Positions 15,599 through 27,586 of a stretch of DNA of 64,000 nt are shown piece by piece. Numbering within the stretch: the first letter of the stretch is position 1; each line of letters begins with the position of its first letter. Both the position numbers and the translations under genes were made by a program. The notes under the pieces were generated by a model, which worked only from the letters and a program-made list of their open reading frames with translations, made no database searches and was not told the DNA's origin. Source of the stretch: Gilichinskyi gelida (GTDB lineage Bacteria; Acidobacteriota; Thermoanaerobaculia; Gp7-AA8); assembly GCA_038040385.1 (NCBI GenBank), contig JBBPII010000011.1, positions 170,011 through 234,010 of the forward strand. The letters run 5' to 3'.

Positions 15599-16525
15599 AT
15601 GCGTAGAACGCTCGCGCTGACTCTGCTCGCGCTCATGGTCGTGGCCGCCAACGCATTCGCCGTCGGCGAAGGCCGCATTCAGGGCAAGGTGATCGACGCC
15701 GTCACCAAGAAGCCCATCCCGGGCGCAGCGGTCAAATTTGAATCGACCGGCGGCCGCAATGTGAAGCAGGAGTACAAGGCCGACAAGAACGGCGAGTACC
15801 GCTTCCTGGTGCTCGACGCCACGCTCACATACAACTTCACCTGGTCCGCCGACGGCTACCAGCCGACCCAGGAGAAGATCAAGCTGAAGATCGGCGAGGT
15901 GACCACCCGCGACGTGGCGCTGACGCCGCTCAGCGCCGTGCAGGCCGCCGCGCCCGCTCAGCAGCAGGCGAAAGCCGACCCCGCCGTGACCGCCTACAAC
16001 GACGGCGCCGGGCTGGCCAACGACGGGAAGAACGCCGAAGCCATCGCCAAGATGGAAGAGGCGGTGTCGCTGAAGCCGGAGTTCGCCGCCGCGTATCAGG
16101 CGCTGGCCCGGCTTTACGCACGGACGAAGAACCACGCCAAGGCCATCGACGCCGCCAACAAGGCGCTGGCGATCTCCGGCGACGACCCCGACATGTTCGC
16201 CATCCTCGCCGACGAGCACTCGGCGAGCGGCCAGAAGGAGAAGGCGGCCGAGTACCGCAAGAAGGCGCCGGCGGATGCGAACTCGCTCTTCAACGAGGCG
16301 GCGCGCATGATCAACGAGGGGAAGGACAACCAGGCCGAGCCTCTCCTGAAGCAGGCCATCGTCGCGAACGACAAGATGGCCCCGGCGTACTACGAGCTCG
16401 GCATGCTGTACGTGCGCACCAGCAAGAATGCCGACGCCAGGACGAACCTGGAGAAGTATCTCGAGCTCGACCCGAACGGCAAGGAAGCCGGGACGGCGAA
16501 AGAGATGCTGAAGTACGTGAAGTGA
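15599..16525 (+). CDS. Exported carboxypeptidase-regulatory-like / TPR protein
   Basis: 308 residues behind an AGGAGA ribosome site. Residues 1-21 are a signal peptide (ALMVVAANAFA). Residues ~25-105 form a carboxypeptidase D regulatory-like beta sandwich (GRIQGKVIDAVTKKPIPGAAV, NGEYRFLVLD, ADGYQP). A Gln/Ala-rich linker leads to three or four TPR units (AYNDGAGLANDGKNAEAIAK, AAAYQALARLYARTKNHAKA, LFNEAARMINEGKDNQAEPL, APAYYELGMLYVRTSKNADA). The combination suggests a periplasmic scaffold or assembly protein. The lipoprotein gene follows after 4 bp, so the two are probably cotranscribed. Confidence 0.85.
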   Translation: MRRTLALTLLALMVVAANAFAVGEGRIQGKVIDAVTKKPIPGAAVKFESTGGRNVKQEYKADKNGEYRFLVLDATLTYNFTWSADGYQPTQEKIKLKIGEVTTRDVALTPLSAVQAAAPAQQQAKADPAVTAYNDGAGLANDGKNAEAIAKMEEAVSLKPEFAAAYQALARLYARTKNHAKAIDAANKALAISGDDPDMFAILADEHSASGQKEKAAEYRKKAPADANSLFNEAARMINEGKDNQAEPLLKQAIVANDKMAPAYYELGMLYVRTSKNADARTNLEKYLELDPNGKEAGTAKEMLKYVK

Positions 16526-16529
16526 CACG

Positions 16530-16991
16530 ATGAACCGCCGCGCGCTGTTCCCGCTCGCTCTTCTCCTCGCCGCCGCCTGTGCGTCGTCGAGTGCCATGCC
16601 CGGGGCGAAGATTCCCAAGCCGAAGGTGCAGATCATCGCGCGAACGAATCTCGCCGAGGTCGTCCCCACCGTGGCGACCGGCATCGCCGTCCACTACGAG
16701 CTGCGCATCACCAACGTGGCGGAGGTGCCGGTCACCCTCACTCGGGCCGATCTCGACTCGATGGGAGGCGGCGGCTTCAACGTCGCGTCCAAGACGCGCC
16801 TCTTCAACGTGACCATCCAGCCGGGCGAGACGGCGTCGGCCGACTTCGACACCACCGCGTACATCAACGATCCACTGAGCTACGAGTCGCGCGCGCCGGT
16901 CGCCATCCGCGCGCAACTGCTGTTCGACTCCCCGCTGGGGAAGGTGCAGAGCATCGTGCAGCAGAGGGTGTCGATGTACTCAGGGGACTGA
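16530..16991 (+). CDS. Predicted lipoprotein with LEA/WHy-like beta domain
   Basis: 153 residues. The N-terminus MNRRALFPLALLLAAACASSS has a lipobox-type LAAAC with lipidation expected at the cysteine. The remainder is all-beta in appearance (VHYELRITNVAEVPVTLTRA, FNVTIQPGETASADFDT), similar to immunoglobulin-like domains that sit on lipoproteins, such as the LEA-14/WHy fold; this assignment is by pattern only. Second gene after the exported TPR protein, ending convergently near metH. Confidence 0.7.
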   Translation: MNRRALFPLALLLAAACASSSAMPGAKIPKPKVQIIARTNLAEVVPTVATGIAVHYELRITNVAEVPVTLTRADLDSMGGGGFNVASKTRLFNVTIQPGETASADFDTTAYINDPLSYESRAPVAIRAQLLFDSPLGKVQSIVQQRVSMYSGD

Positions 16992-16995
16992 GAAG

Positions 16996-20895
<3,900 letters not shown>

Positions 20896-20923
20896 AAAAA
20901 ACAAAAACCCCGCAATCGCGGGG
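20896..20923 (-). terminator. Intrinsic terminator / attenuator directly before the metH start
   Basis: On the minus strand CCCCGC-GATT-GCGGGG (20923-20908) is followed by TTTTTGTTTTTT (20907-20896), which touches the metH ATG at 20895. No ribosome site fits between, so control by transcription termination is more likely than by ribosome masking. Confidence 0.8.
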
Positions 20924-20944
20924 CCACTGAAAGCGTACTTCCTG

Positions 20945-21001
20945 CCGGCTCTTTAGCTTTTTTTAACCTGGTTGCAAGCGGCCCCCCAAATCATTCCAGG
21001 T
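20945..21001 (-). promoter_or_regulatory. SAM-II-type riboswitch upstream of metH
   Basis: Minus-strand features match the SAM-II (SAM-alpha) consensus: P1 formed by ACCTGG (21001-20996) and CCAGGT (20971-20966), loop with TGATTTG and GCTTGCAA, then TTAAA and GCTAAA (20957-20952). The known ligand is S-adenosylmethionine. Loop bases GGGGCCGC (20985-20978) could pair with GTGGCCCC (20927-20920), the 5' arm of the terminator, giving an antiterminator; SAM binding would release the terminator. The first P1 strand and the TGA of TGATTTG are also the end and stop of the upstream gene. Confidence 0.8.
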
Positions 21002-21497
21002 GCGGGCGAGCGTACCACGGGCCGACGCGAGGAATCCAGCGACGGACGTGCGCCCGGTAGTCTTCGTAGTCCTTGCCGAACATGCTTCGCAGGACCGGTT
21101 CCTCGAAGGCGAGAACGAAAAGCGCCGCGAGTGCCCAGAACGCCGCCGCCTCGATGAGCATCCCCCGGGTGATGTTCGGAAAGACGATCGCCAGACCGGC
21201 GATCACGATCACCATCCCGACGTACATCGGATTGCGGACGTAGCGGTATGGCCCGCTGACCACCAGGCGGCGCGGCGGGTCGAACGGCGCCGGCGTCCCC
21301 AGGCCGCGCCAGGCGAATTGCCAGATGCACGGCAGGGCGATCGCCGCGCCGATGGCCACCACGATCCAGCCGGCCGCGCGCGGGTCGTCGAAGGCGTGCC
21401 GGCCTCCGAACCAGCGCGGAATGAAGTACGTCCAGAGCGAGATGAAGAGCGGGGCGATGATTGCGGCACGGAGAACAGCGAAGATTCGTCGCGTCAT
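20991..21497 (-). CDS. Isoprenylcysteine carboxyl methyltransferase / PEMT-like membrane protein
   Basis: 168 residues with about four or five hydrophobic helices. The C-terminal half carries the family's SAM-binding signature: GPYRYVRNPMYVGMV followed by a helix and FEEPVLRSMFGKDYEDYRAH with RWIPRVGPW. Such enzymes methylate small lipophilic or protein substrates at the membrane; the real substrate is unknown. Its stop codon lies within the SAM-II aptamer before metH, so both genes could share a transcript. A relation between a SAM-consuming enzyme and a SAM riboswitch is suggestive only. Divergent from the AhbAB-like gene. Confidence 0.8.
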   Translation of the reverse strand: MTRRIFAVLRAAIIAPLFISLWTYFIPRWFGGRHAFDDPRAAGWIVVAIGAAIALPCIWQFAWRGLGTPAPFDPPRRLVVSGPYRYVRNPMYVGMVIVIAGLAIVFPNITRGMLIEAAAFWALAALFVLAFEEPVLRSMFGKDYEDYRAHVRRWIPRVGPWYARPHLE

Positions 21498-21512
21498 ATC
21501 ATTGGTCCTTAC

Positions 21513-22646
21513 ATGACTGCCACCGCAGAGGTTTCAATCGCCCACACCGATCCCGTGAACGCGAAGATCCTCGCCGTTTCCGAGGACCGCATTCAGGGAT
21601 TCGTGCGCGACCCGATCGGCGTCATCGCCGAGCAGTCCGGCGTCGACGCCGAGACGGTCATCGAGCGCATCCGGGCCATGCTGCGCGCCGGCACCATCCG
21701 CCGCGTGCGCCAGACGCTCATGGCCACCAACCTCGCCGAAGGGGCGCTCGTGGCGTGGCAGCTCCCGGCGGAGAAGATCGACGCGGCCTTCGACTACATG
21801 GTCAAGGACGATCCGTTCTCGGGACACGTGGTCATCCGCTCCACCGACGCCGCAACGCCGGGCTCGAACTACCGCCTCTGGACCACGGTGAAGGCGCCGC
21901 AGGGCTATTCGGTCGAGAAGCACTGCGCGCTGCTGGCGCGGCTCACCGGCGCCGAGCACTTCCGCGTCATGCCCGCCAACCGCATCTTCGCCCTCGGCGT
22001 CGGCCACGTGCGGCGCAAAGGGATGGAGCCCGGTAGCAAATCCGAGGAGCTGGCCGAGGTGAAGGACACCACGAAGGTCGAGCTGAACGAAGAGGAGTGG
22101 CGCGTGCTGACCGCGCTCAAGCGCGAGCTCGCGCCGGAGGAGCTGACGCGTGATCTCTGGCGCCCGCGCGCCGAAGAGGCGGGTGTGTCGCTCGACGAGT
22201 TCTATCGCGTCGCGGAGTCGCTCAACAAACGCGGCGTCATCGGCCGCTTCTCCACGTTCCTCGAGCACGTCAAGACGCTGCAGACCGGCGACCGCGTGAC
22301 CCGCTTCAACGCGCTGTTCCACTGGGCCGTACCGCCGGGACGGGAGATCGAGGCCGGGCGGGAGGTGGGGCGCTTCCACATCCTCACCCACTGCTACTGG
22401 CGCGAGGGGGGCCCGGAGTTCCGCAACGTGAACATCATGGCCGTGGCGCACGGGACGGAGAAGGACGCCATCCTGGCGCACAAACGGGCCATCGACGAGC
22501 ACCTCGCTGCCATCGGGATTCCCGTGGCGTACACCAACGTCTTCTGGGGCGGGCGCAGCGAGATCAAGCCGAGCGAGATCTCGCCGTTCGCGTATCGGCA
22601 GTGGTGTGCATCGATCGGCGTGGATCCGGAATCAATGCGTGAGTGA
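21513..22646 (+). CDS. Fused AhbA/AhbB-like (siroheme decarboxylase type) Lrp/AsnC-fold protein
   Basis: 377 residues from ATG at 21513. Two halves have the same plan: a winged helix (FVRDPIGVIAEQSGVDAETV ..TIRRVRQTL and LAPEELTRDLWRPRAEEAGV ..GVIGRFSTFLEH) followed by a RAM/AsnC-like alpha-beta domain (NYRLWTTVKAP.. and FHILTHCYWREGGPEFRNVN). This duplicated layout fits AhbA joined to AhbB, which decarboxylate siroheme in the alternative heme and heme d1 routes. No other heme genes are nearby. It could alternatively be a double-domain Lrp regulator; the lack of a canonical DNA-recognition helix sequence favours the enzyme. Confidence 0.6.
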   Translation: MTATAEVSIAHTDPVNAKILAVSEDRIQGFVRDPIGVIAEQSGVDAETVIERIRAMLRAGTIRRVRQTLMATNLAEGALVAWQLPAEKIDAAFDYMVKDDPFSGHVVIRSTDAATPGSNYRLWTTVKAPQGYSVEKHCALLARLTGAEHFRVMPANRIFALGVGHVRRKGMEPGSKSEELAEVKDTTKVELNEEEWRVLTALKRELAPEELTRDLWRPRAEEAGVSLDEFYRVAESLNKRGVIGRFSTFLEHVKTLQTGDRVTRFNALFHWAVPPGREIEAGREVGRFHILTHCYWREGGPEFRNVNIMAVAHGTEKDAILAHKRAIDEHLAAIGIPVAYTNVFWGGRSEIKPSEISPFAYRQWCASIGVDPESMRE

Positions 22647-22647
22647 T

Positions 22648-22751
22648 GTCATCCTGACCCTGAGCGTAGCGAAGGGGAAGGATCCCCCGCGACCAGGCGA
22701 GGAGCGCACAGGCGCGGGGGATCCTTCGCCGTCTTCGCGGCTCAGGATGAC
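22648..22751. repeat. GTCATCCTGA palindromic repeat
   Basis: Arms GTCATCCTGACCCTGAGCG and CGGCTCAGGATGACAC with inner GGATCCCCCGCG / CGCGGGGGATCC. The ATG in its right arm is the likely start of the following membrane protein. Confidence 0.87.
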
Positions 22752-24261
22752 ACTCGGGGTCCTCCTCATCCTCATTGCAATCATCGCCCTCGCCCAGTCG
22801 TGGCGCCGCTGGCTCGATCCCATCATCGACACCGGGCGCGATCTCTACATCCCCGAGCAACTCCTCGGCGGCGCGAAGTTGTACCGCGACATCCGCTACC
22901 AATATCCGCCGCTGGCGCCGTATCTGCTCGCGGCGATCACCGCGGTCATCGGGCACTCCCTCGCGGCGTACATCGCCATCGGCATCGCGCAGTCGGCGGT
23001 GGTGGCGGCGGCGCTCTGGATCGCGCTACGCCGCGCCGCGGGGGAGGTGGCGGCCTTCGCGGCGACGCTGATGTTCGTCGCGCTGAGTTTCTGCGGCGCG
23101 TCGACCTGGGGCGCAAACTTCATTTTCCCTTACGCTTACGCGTCGACGATCGGAATGGCGCTGGTCGTCGTGGCCCTCGCCGCGTTCGTCCACGCGCGCA
23201 ACGGCCTCGCCCTCGGATGCCTGGTCGCCGCGTCGTTCTGCAAAGTGGAGTACGCCGTAGCGGCGATCGTCATCGTCGCGGTGCTGGCGATCGCGCGACG
23301 GATCACGCTATGCCAGCTCGCGGTGTTCGCGATCGCCGCCACGGCGACGGGAATCTATTTCTTCACGATCCGCGAGAACATTTTTCCCGCGTCGCTGGTC
23401 CATGGTCGCATCGCCGAGCGCTTCTACGGCTTCGTCTCCGGCCGCGCCGATTGGAAGAGCAGCGTCGCCCAAGCGCTCATCGGCGTGGCGATCATCGCCG
23501 CGATCGCGCTGCTCCTTCGACTGCCGCAGCGCTGGTGGACGATCACGCTGGTGCTCGTGCTGTGCGTCGCCGGCGCCAGCCACTCCTTCATCCGCGCCTG
23601 GGGATTCCTGCAGTGGGTCGCGCTGGTCTACGCGTTCGTGCGCGACCGCAACGGGGCGCTGCTCCTCTTCGCCGCCTTCTCCGCCGCCACCACGCTGCGC
23701 ATCCCGCTGGCCGTCTCGCCGGTGTGGTACGGCTTCGTGCTGGTGGTGCCGGCGTATGCGCTCATCGCCTACGTCTGCCGCTCAGTGTGGTGGATGCCGC
23801 TCATCGCGCTGCTCTGCGGACGCGATCTCGTGGAGCAGCATCAGCGATACGCGGTCAAGCAATTCCCGATCGTCTCCGCGCGCGGCACGTTCTACGACTG
23901 GAATCCCGACCGCGCCCGCATCCTCAGCGAGCTCGTAGCCCGCGTGCGCGGCGGCACCCTCGCCGTGATGCCGGAGGGCGTCACGCTCAACTACCTGACG
24001 CGCACCCGCACGACGCTCAGCTATCACACCTTCACGCCGGTGGAGACCGCGTACCCGGATGTCGAGCGCGACATCCTCCACGAGCTCAGCGCGCACCCAC
24101 CCGACCGCGTGGCCGTCGTGCAGCGCGACGTCCGCGAGTTCGGCTATCAGGGATTCGGCGTCGATTACGACCAGGAGATCGTGGCGTGGTTGCGCGCGAA
24201 TTACGCGCTCGAGGCGCAGTGGCGGGAGCCGCGGTTCTCGACCTTACTGCTGCGACGCTAG
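22747..24261 (+). CDS. Polytopic membrane protein, GT-C glycosyltransferase-like
   Basis: 504 residues from the ATG at 22747. About ten hydrophobic helices fill residues 1-370, followed by a soluble C-terminal domain of ~130 residues. Near the N-terminus DPIIDTGRDLYIPEQLLGG and LYRDIRYQYPPLAPYLLA recall the first periplasmic loop of GT-C enzymes (acidic residues, then Y-P-P-L), which use polyprenyl-phosphate sugars. That is a pattern resemblance, not proof. The start codon lies within a palindromic repeat. Convergent with prfC, overlapping by 18 bp. Confidence 0.7.
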   Translation: MTLGVLLILIAIIALAQSWRRWLDPIIDTGRDLYIPEQLLGGAKLYRDIRYQYPPLAPYLLAAITAVIGHSLAAYIAIGIAQSAVVAAALWIALRRAAGEVAAFAATLMFVALSFCGASTWGANFIFPYAYASTIGMALVVVALAAFVHARNGLALGCLVAASFCKVEYAVAAIVIVAVLAIARRITLCQLAVFAIAATATGIYFFTIRENIFPASLVHGRIAERFYGFVSGRADWKSSVAQALIGVAIIAAIALLLRLPQRWWTITLVLVLCVAGASHSFIRAWGFLQWVALVYAFVRDRNGALLLFAAFSAATTLRIPLAVSPVWYGFVLVVPAYALIAYVCRSVWWMPLIALLCGRDLVEQHQRYAVKQFPIVSARGTFYDWNPDRARILSELVARVRGGTLAVMPEGVTLNYLTRTRTTLSYHTFTPVETAYPDVERDILHELSAHPPDRVAVVQRDVREFGYQGFGVDYDQEIVAWLRANYALEAQWREPRFSTLLLRR

Positions 24262-25839
24262 GAGGAACTCCACCTCGGGATTGTCCTTCTGCGCCAGCTC
24301 CAGCTCCCACGCGGAGGTGAAGAGCACGACGGGGTGGCCGGCGCTGTCGGTGCAGACGCGACTGCGGCTCGGGAGGCTCATCTTGGCCGTGACCTCGTCG
24401 ATGTCGCGCGCTACCCAGCGGGCCATGGTGAACGGCAGCTCCGACCGCGTCGTCTCCACGTTGTACTCGCTCTCCAGGCGCGACTGCATGACGTCGAACT
24501 GCAGCTCGCCGACTACAGCGAGGATCGGCTCGCTCTTGAGGCCGTCGTGCGGCGCGAGCACCTGCATCACCCCCTCTTCCTCGAGCTGCGCCAGGCCTTT
24601 CTGGAACTGCTTCTGCCGCGTGGTTTGCTTGGCGCGCAGCGTGGCGAAGTGCTCCGGTGCGAAGCGAGGGATCGGCTCGAATTCGACCGGGTCGCCCGAC
24701 GACACCGCGTCGCCGATGCGGAACAGCCCGGGATTGACGAAGCCGATCACGTCGCCGGGATAGGCCACCTCGATCGTCTCGCGCTCGCGGGCGAAGAGGC
24801 GGTGCGGCCGCGTCATGCGCACCTCGCGGTCGAGCCGCGAGTGATGGACCACCATGTCCTTCTCGAAGACGCCGGAGCAGACGCGCATGAACGCCAGGCG
24901 GTCGCGGTGTCGCTTGTCCATGTTCGCCTGGATCTTGAAAACGAAGCCGGTGAAGGTGTCCGACGCCGGCTCGACGCCGCCGCGCGCGCCCGGCGCCGGC
25001 GCGTACTCCAGCACAGCCTGCAGGAAAGGCTCGACGCCGAAGTTGTTGACCGCGCTGCCGAAGTACACCGGGATCATCCGCCCGCTGTTGAACTCCTCGA
25101 AATTGAACGCGTGTCCCGCGCCGGAGAGCAGCTCCGCCGCCTCGCGAAGATCGTTCCACGCCGTCGGGCCGACCTCCGCCTCGAGGCGCGGGTCGTCGAG
25201 GCCGCTCACAGTCACCGGCGCGATCGACGCGCCGTGCGCGGAGCGCTCGAAGCGCAGCACCTGCTGCGCGCGCAGATCGAAGACGCCCTGGAACGTCGGA
25301 CCGTTGCCGATCGGCCAGTTCATCGGCACCGCCGCCACGTGCAGCTCTCGCTCGATCTCGTGGACCAGCTCGAAAGGATCGCGACTCGGGTGATCGAGTT
25401 TGTTGATGAAGCAGAGGATCGGGATGTGCCGCATGCGGCAGACTTCGAACAGCTTCCGCGTCTGCGGCTCGATGCCTTTGGCGCTGTCGAGCACCATCAC
25501 CGCGCTGTCGGTGGCCGCGAGCGTGCGGTAGGTGTCTTCGCTGAAATCCTCGTGGCCCGGCGTGTCGAGCAGGTTGAGACAGTGGTCGCGATACTCGAAC
25601 TGCAGCGCCGTCGAGGTGATGGAGATGCCGCGGCTCTGCTCTATCGCCATCCAGTCCGAAGTGGTGTGACGTTGCCCCTTGCGCGCGCGGACCGCCCCCG
25701 CCATCTCGATCGCGCCGCCGTAGAGCAGCAGCTTCTCGGTCAGCGTGGTCTTGCCGGCGTCGGGGTGCGAGATGATGGCGAAGGTCCGGCGTCGGGCGAC
25801 CTCCCGCTCCAGCTCGGTAGTGATCGGAAGTGCAGTCAC
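24244..25839 (-). CDS. prfC: Peptide chain release factor 3
   Basis: 531 residues, normal length. A translational GTPase that removes RF1/RF2 from the ribosome after termination. GTPase motifs: SHPDAGKTTLTE (P-loop), RGISITST (switch I), DTPGHEDFSEDTYRTL (switch II), NKLDHPSRDPFEL (G4). RF3-specific segments RRTFAIISHPDAGK, KIQANMDKRHRDRLAFMRVCSG and VVGELQFDVMQSRLESEYNV are present and separate it from EF-G. Transcribed on its own. Confidence 0.97.
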   Translation of the reverse strand: MTALPITTELEREVARRRTFAIISHPDAGKTTLTEKLLLYGGAIEMAGAVRARKGQRHTTSDWMAIEQSRGISITSTALQFEYRDHCLNLLDTPGHEDFSEDTYRTLAATDSAVMVLDSAKGIEPQTRKLFEVCRMRHIPILCFINKLDHPSRDPFELVHEIERELHVAAVPMNWPIGNGPTFQGVFDLRAQQVLRFERSAHGASIAPVTVSGLDDPRLEAEVGPTAWNDLREAAELLSGAGHAFNFEEFNSGRMIPVYFGSAVNNFGVEPFLQAVLEYAPAPGARGGVEPASDTFTGFVFKIQANMDKRHRDRLAFMRVCSGVFEKDMVVHHSRLDREVRMTRPHRLFARERETIEVAYPGDVIGFVNPGLFRIGDAVSSGDPVEFEPIPRFAPEHFATLRAKQTTRQKQFQKGLAQLEEEGVMQVLAPHDGLKSEPILAVVGELQFDVMQSRLESEYNVETTRSELPFTMARWVARDIDEVTAKMSLPSRSRVCTDSAGHPVVLFTSAWELELAQKDNPEVEFLLASQQ

Positions 25840-25884
25840 GGGAACTACTTAACAGCTAAAGGCGGCGGGCATTCCGGGGTGTGG

Positions 25885-26775
25885 TCAGGGTCTCCGGCCC
25901 GCGTTTCTCTTTCTGAAGAGATCAAATTCGCGCGCGTACCGCTTGTCGCCCGCCGATAACTTAACTGCCGACTGGAAATACTCACGCGCCGCGGCCAGAT
26001 CGCCCGCTGCCTCGCAGAGCGCGCCGAGGTCGTATCGCAGCGCGGCGGAGTCGCGGTGCCACTGCAGCTCCGCCTCCCAGATCCCCCGCGCGTCGGCCAG
26101 ACGGTCGGAGGCGATCATCGAATAGGCCTCATCGAACGACGGCGCGGATTCGTCGAGCTCGATCGACTCGCGCACCCGCCGCGGCGTGATGGCCTGCGCC
26201 GCGGAGATCGCCGCGTAGTGCGCCCCCTGCGCGTACGCCACGGCGCGCTCGTCGTTCGTCAGCGCTGTCGAGCGCGGTGAGGTTCCTTCGCCGCGCGCGG
26301 TGTACGAGAAAAGCTTTTTGCCGTCGCGGTCCATGACATGCACGCGCGACTGGCAGGCGACGTCCACCCAGTGATGCAAGCGCTTCACGCGCTCCCCTGC
26401 GCTGTCACGCTCGCTCCCCTCGGCGCTATGGTCGGTGCCGCGGCAGGTGAACGCGGTGACGCCGAGGTAGGCGTCGGCGGGATGCTCGCGGCGCAGCGCC
26501 TGCAGCGCGGCGTCGTCGACGATGAGATGCCGGTTGTTCTCGGCGGCGTTCTCGACGCGATAGGCGCCGGCGCGGCCGACCGCGTCGATGAAGTCGACGA
26601 CGAAGTCGAACACCTGCTCGGTGTCGCCGATGGCGTAGATGACCGTCAGCCGCTCGGCAGGCGCGAGATCGTACGTCGCCGGCAGCGCGCGCACGAATCC
26701 GATCCGCGGCGCCGCGGCGAACACACTCGCGGCGTTCAGCAATACAGCCGCCGCAACGAGCACCTTCGTCTTCAT
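25885..26775 (-). CDS. Exported hypothetical protein with C-terminal TPR-like helices
   Basis: 296 residues. Residues 1-20 are a signal peptide (LLNAASVFAAAP). A middle domain (IYAIGDTEQVFDFVVDFID, ADAYLGVTAFTCRGTD, RVHVMDRDGKKLFSYTARGE) looks like a periplasmic alpha-beta domain, and the last ~80 residues form two helical repeats (ALRYDLGALCEAAGDLAAAR). Two cysteines (CRGTD and VACQSR) may form a disulfide. Last gene of the minus-strand run 30521-25885; linkage to the radical-SAM cluster is by position only. Confidence 0.65.
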   Translation of the reverse strand: MKTKVLVAAAVLLNAASVFAAAPRIGFVRALPATYDLAPAERLTVIYAIGDTEQVFDFVVDFIDAVGRAGAYRVENAAENNRHLIVDDAALQALRREHPADAYLGVTAFTCRGTDHSAEGSERDSAGERVKRLHHWVDVACQSRVHVMDRDGKKLFSYTARGEGTSPRSTALTNDERAVAYAQGAHYAAISAAQAITPRRVRESIELDESAPSFDEAYSMIASDRLADARGIWEAELQWHRDSAALRYDLGALCEAAGDLAAAREYFQSAVKLSAGDKRYAREFDLFRKRNAGRRP

Positions 26776-26797
26776 GGCGTGTGTCCCCTGATTTTAC

Positions 26798-27586
26798 CTA
26801 GAACCTGCCAGCAGAACGCTCCTTGGGGGGGAGCGCTTCCAGGCAGGTCGTCCACCAACCGCTTTCGATGGTTTGAATGAACTCTTCCGGCAGCCGCTCC
26901 GCGCGCATCTCCGCGGCGAGCGCGGCGTGATCGTAGTCGACCGGAATGAACTCCACCGATGCCTCCGCGCCGATCGTCAGCATGGTGTACCAGACATTCG
27001 TACGTCCGTCGTTGGCCGGCCGTCCAATAACGCCGGCGTTGACGACGTGGCGCTTTCCGCCGAGCGCCTTGTGCCAGTGCAGCCCGGTGTGCGTGCAGAC
27101 GATGACGTCGGCGCCGTGCTCATCGCCGAGGCGATGCAGGAATGGGTCGGGCGACGTGGAGCGCCACAGGAACTCGTTGATTCTGCGAGGCGAACCATGG
27201 CTCAGCAACACACGATGGCCGTTGATCTCCAGGCGTATCTCCTTCGGCAGCGTCCCCATCCAGCGCTTGTACACGCCGGAGGTGTTCTCGGACGTGTAGT
27301 CATACGAGATCTGCGCATATTCGTTGTCGCGGGGGTCGGTGTAGCCGCAGTTGCAGTCGGCGGAGCCGGAGGCGAGCGACTCCTCGTAATTGCCCTGGAT
27401 GCCGCCGATGCCGCGCTCGATCAGCAGCGCCGGAACGCGGTCGGGATGCGGCCCGAAGGCGCCGAGGTCGCCGAGGAAAAAGGTGGCGTCGGCGCCACGA
27501 CAGGAGATGTCGGCGAGCGTGGCCACCAGAGCGTGGTAGTTCGAGTAAATGCCACCGATGAGGGCGATGCGATTTACGTTGTGCAT
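26798..27586 (-). CDS. Calcineurin-like metallophosphoesterase with altered first metal motif
   Basis: 262 residues from ATG at 27586, overlapping the radical SAM gene by 13 bp. The YfcE/MPP fold is recognisable by FFLGDLGAFGPHPD, QGNYEESLAS, LLSHGSP, VCTHTGLHWHKALGGK and VVNAGVIGRP. The first motif, normally D-x-H in DIHGN-like form, reads IGGIYSNYHAL, so both ligands are replaced (G and Y), and the GNH motif is GNYE. Metal-dependent phosphatase activity may be lost or changed. A Cys cluster (SADCNCGYTDP) is also unusual. Possible phosphatase or sensor of the cluster product. Confidence 0.8.
   Translation of the reverse strand: MHNVNRIALIGGIYSNYHALVATLADISCRGADATFFLGDLGAFGPHPDRVPALLIERGIGGIQGNYEESLASGSADCNCGYTDPRDNEYAQISYDYTSENTSGVYKRWMGTLPKEIRLEINGHRVLLSHGSPRRINEFLWRSTSPDPFLHRLGDEHGADVIVCTHTGLHWHKALGGKRHVVNAGVIGRPANDGRTNVWYTMLTIGAEASVEFIPVDYDHAALAAEMRAERLPEEFIQTIESGWWTTCLEALPPKERSAGRF

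Noticed and set aside
20905..20925. Terminator for a plus-strand gene
   Set aside because: The T-run lies on the minus strand side next to the metH ATG, and no plus-strand gene ends there.
21000..22646. 548-residue version of the AhbAB-like protein
   Set aside because: The first ~170 residues are antisense to the methyltransferase-like gene; the start at 21513 gives a normal protein.
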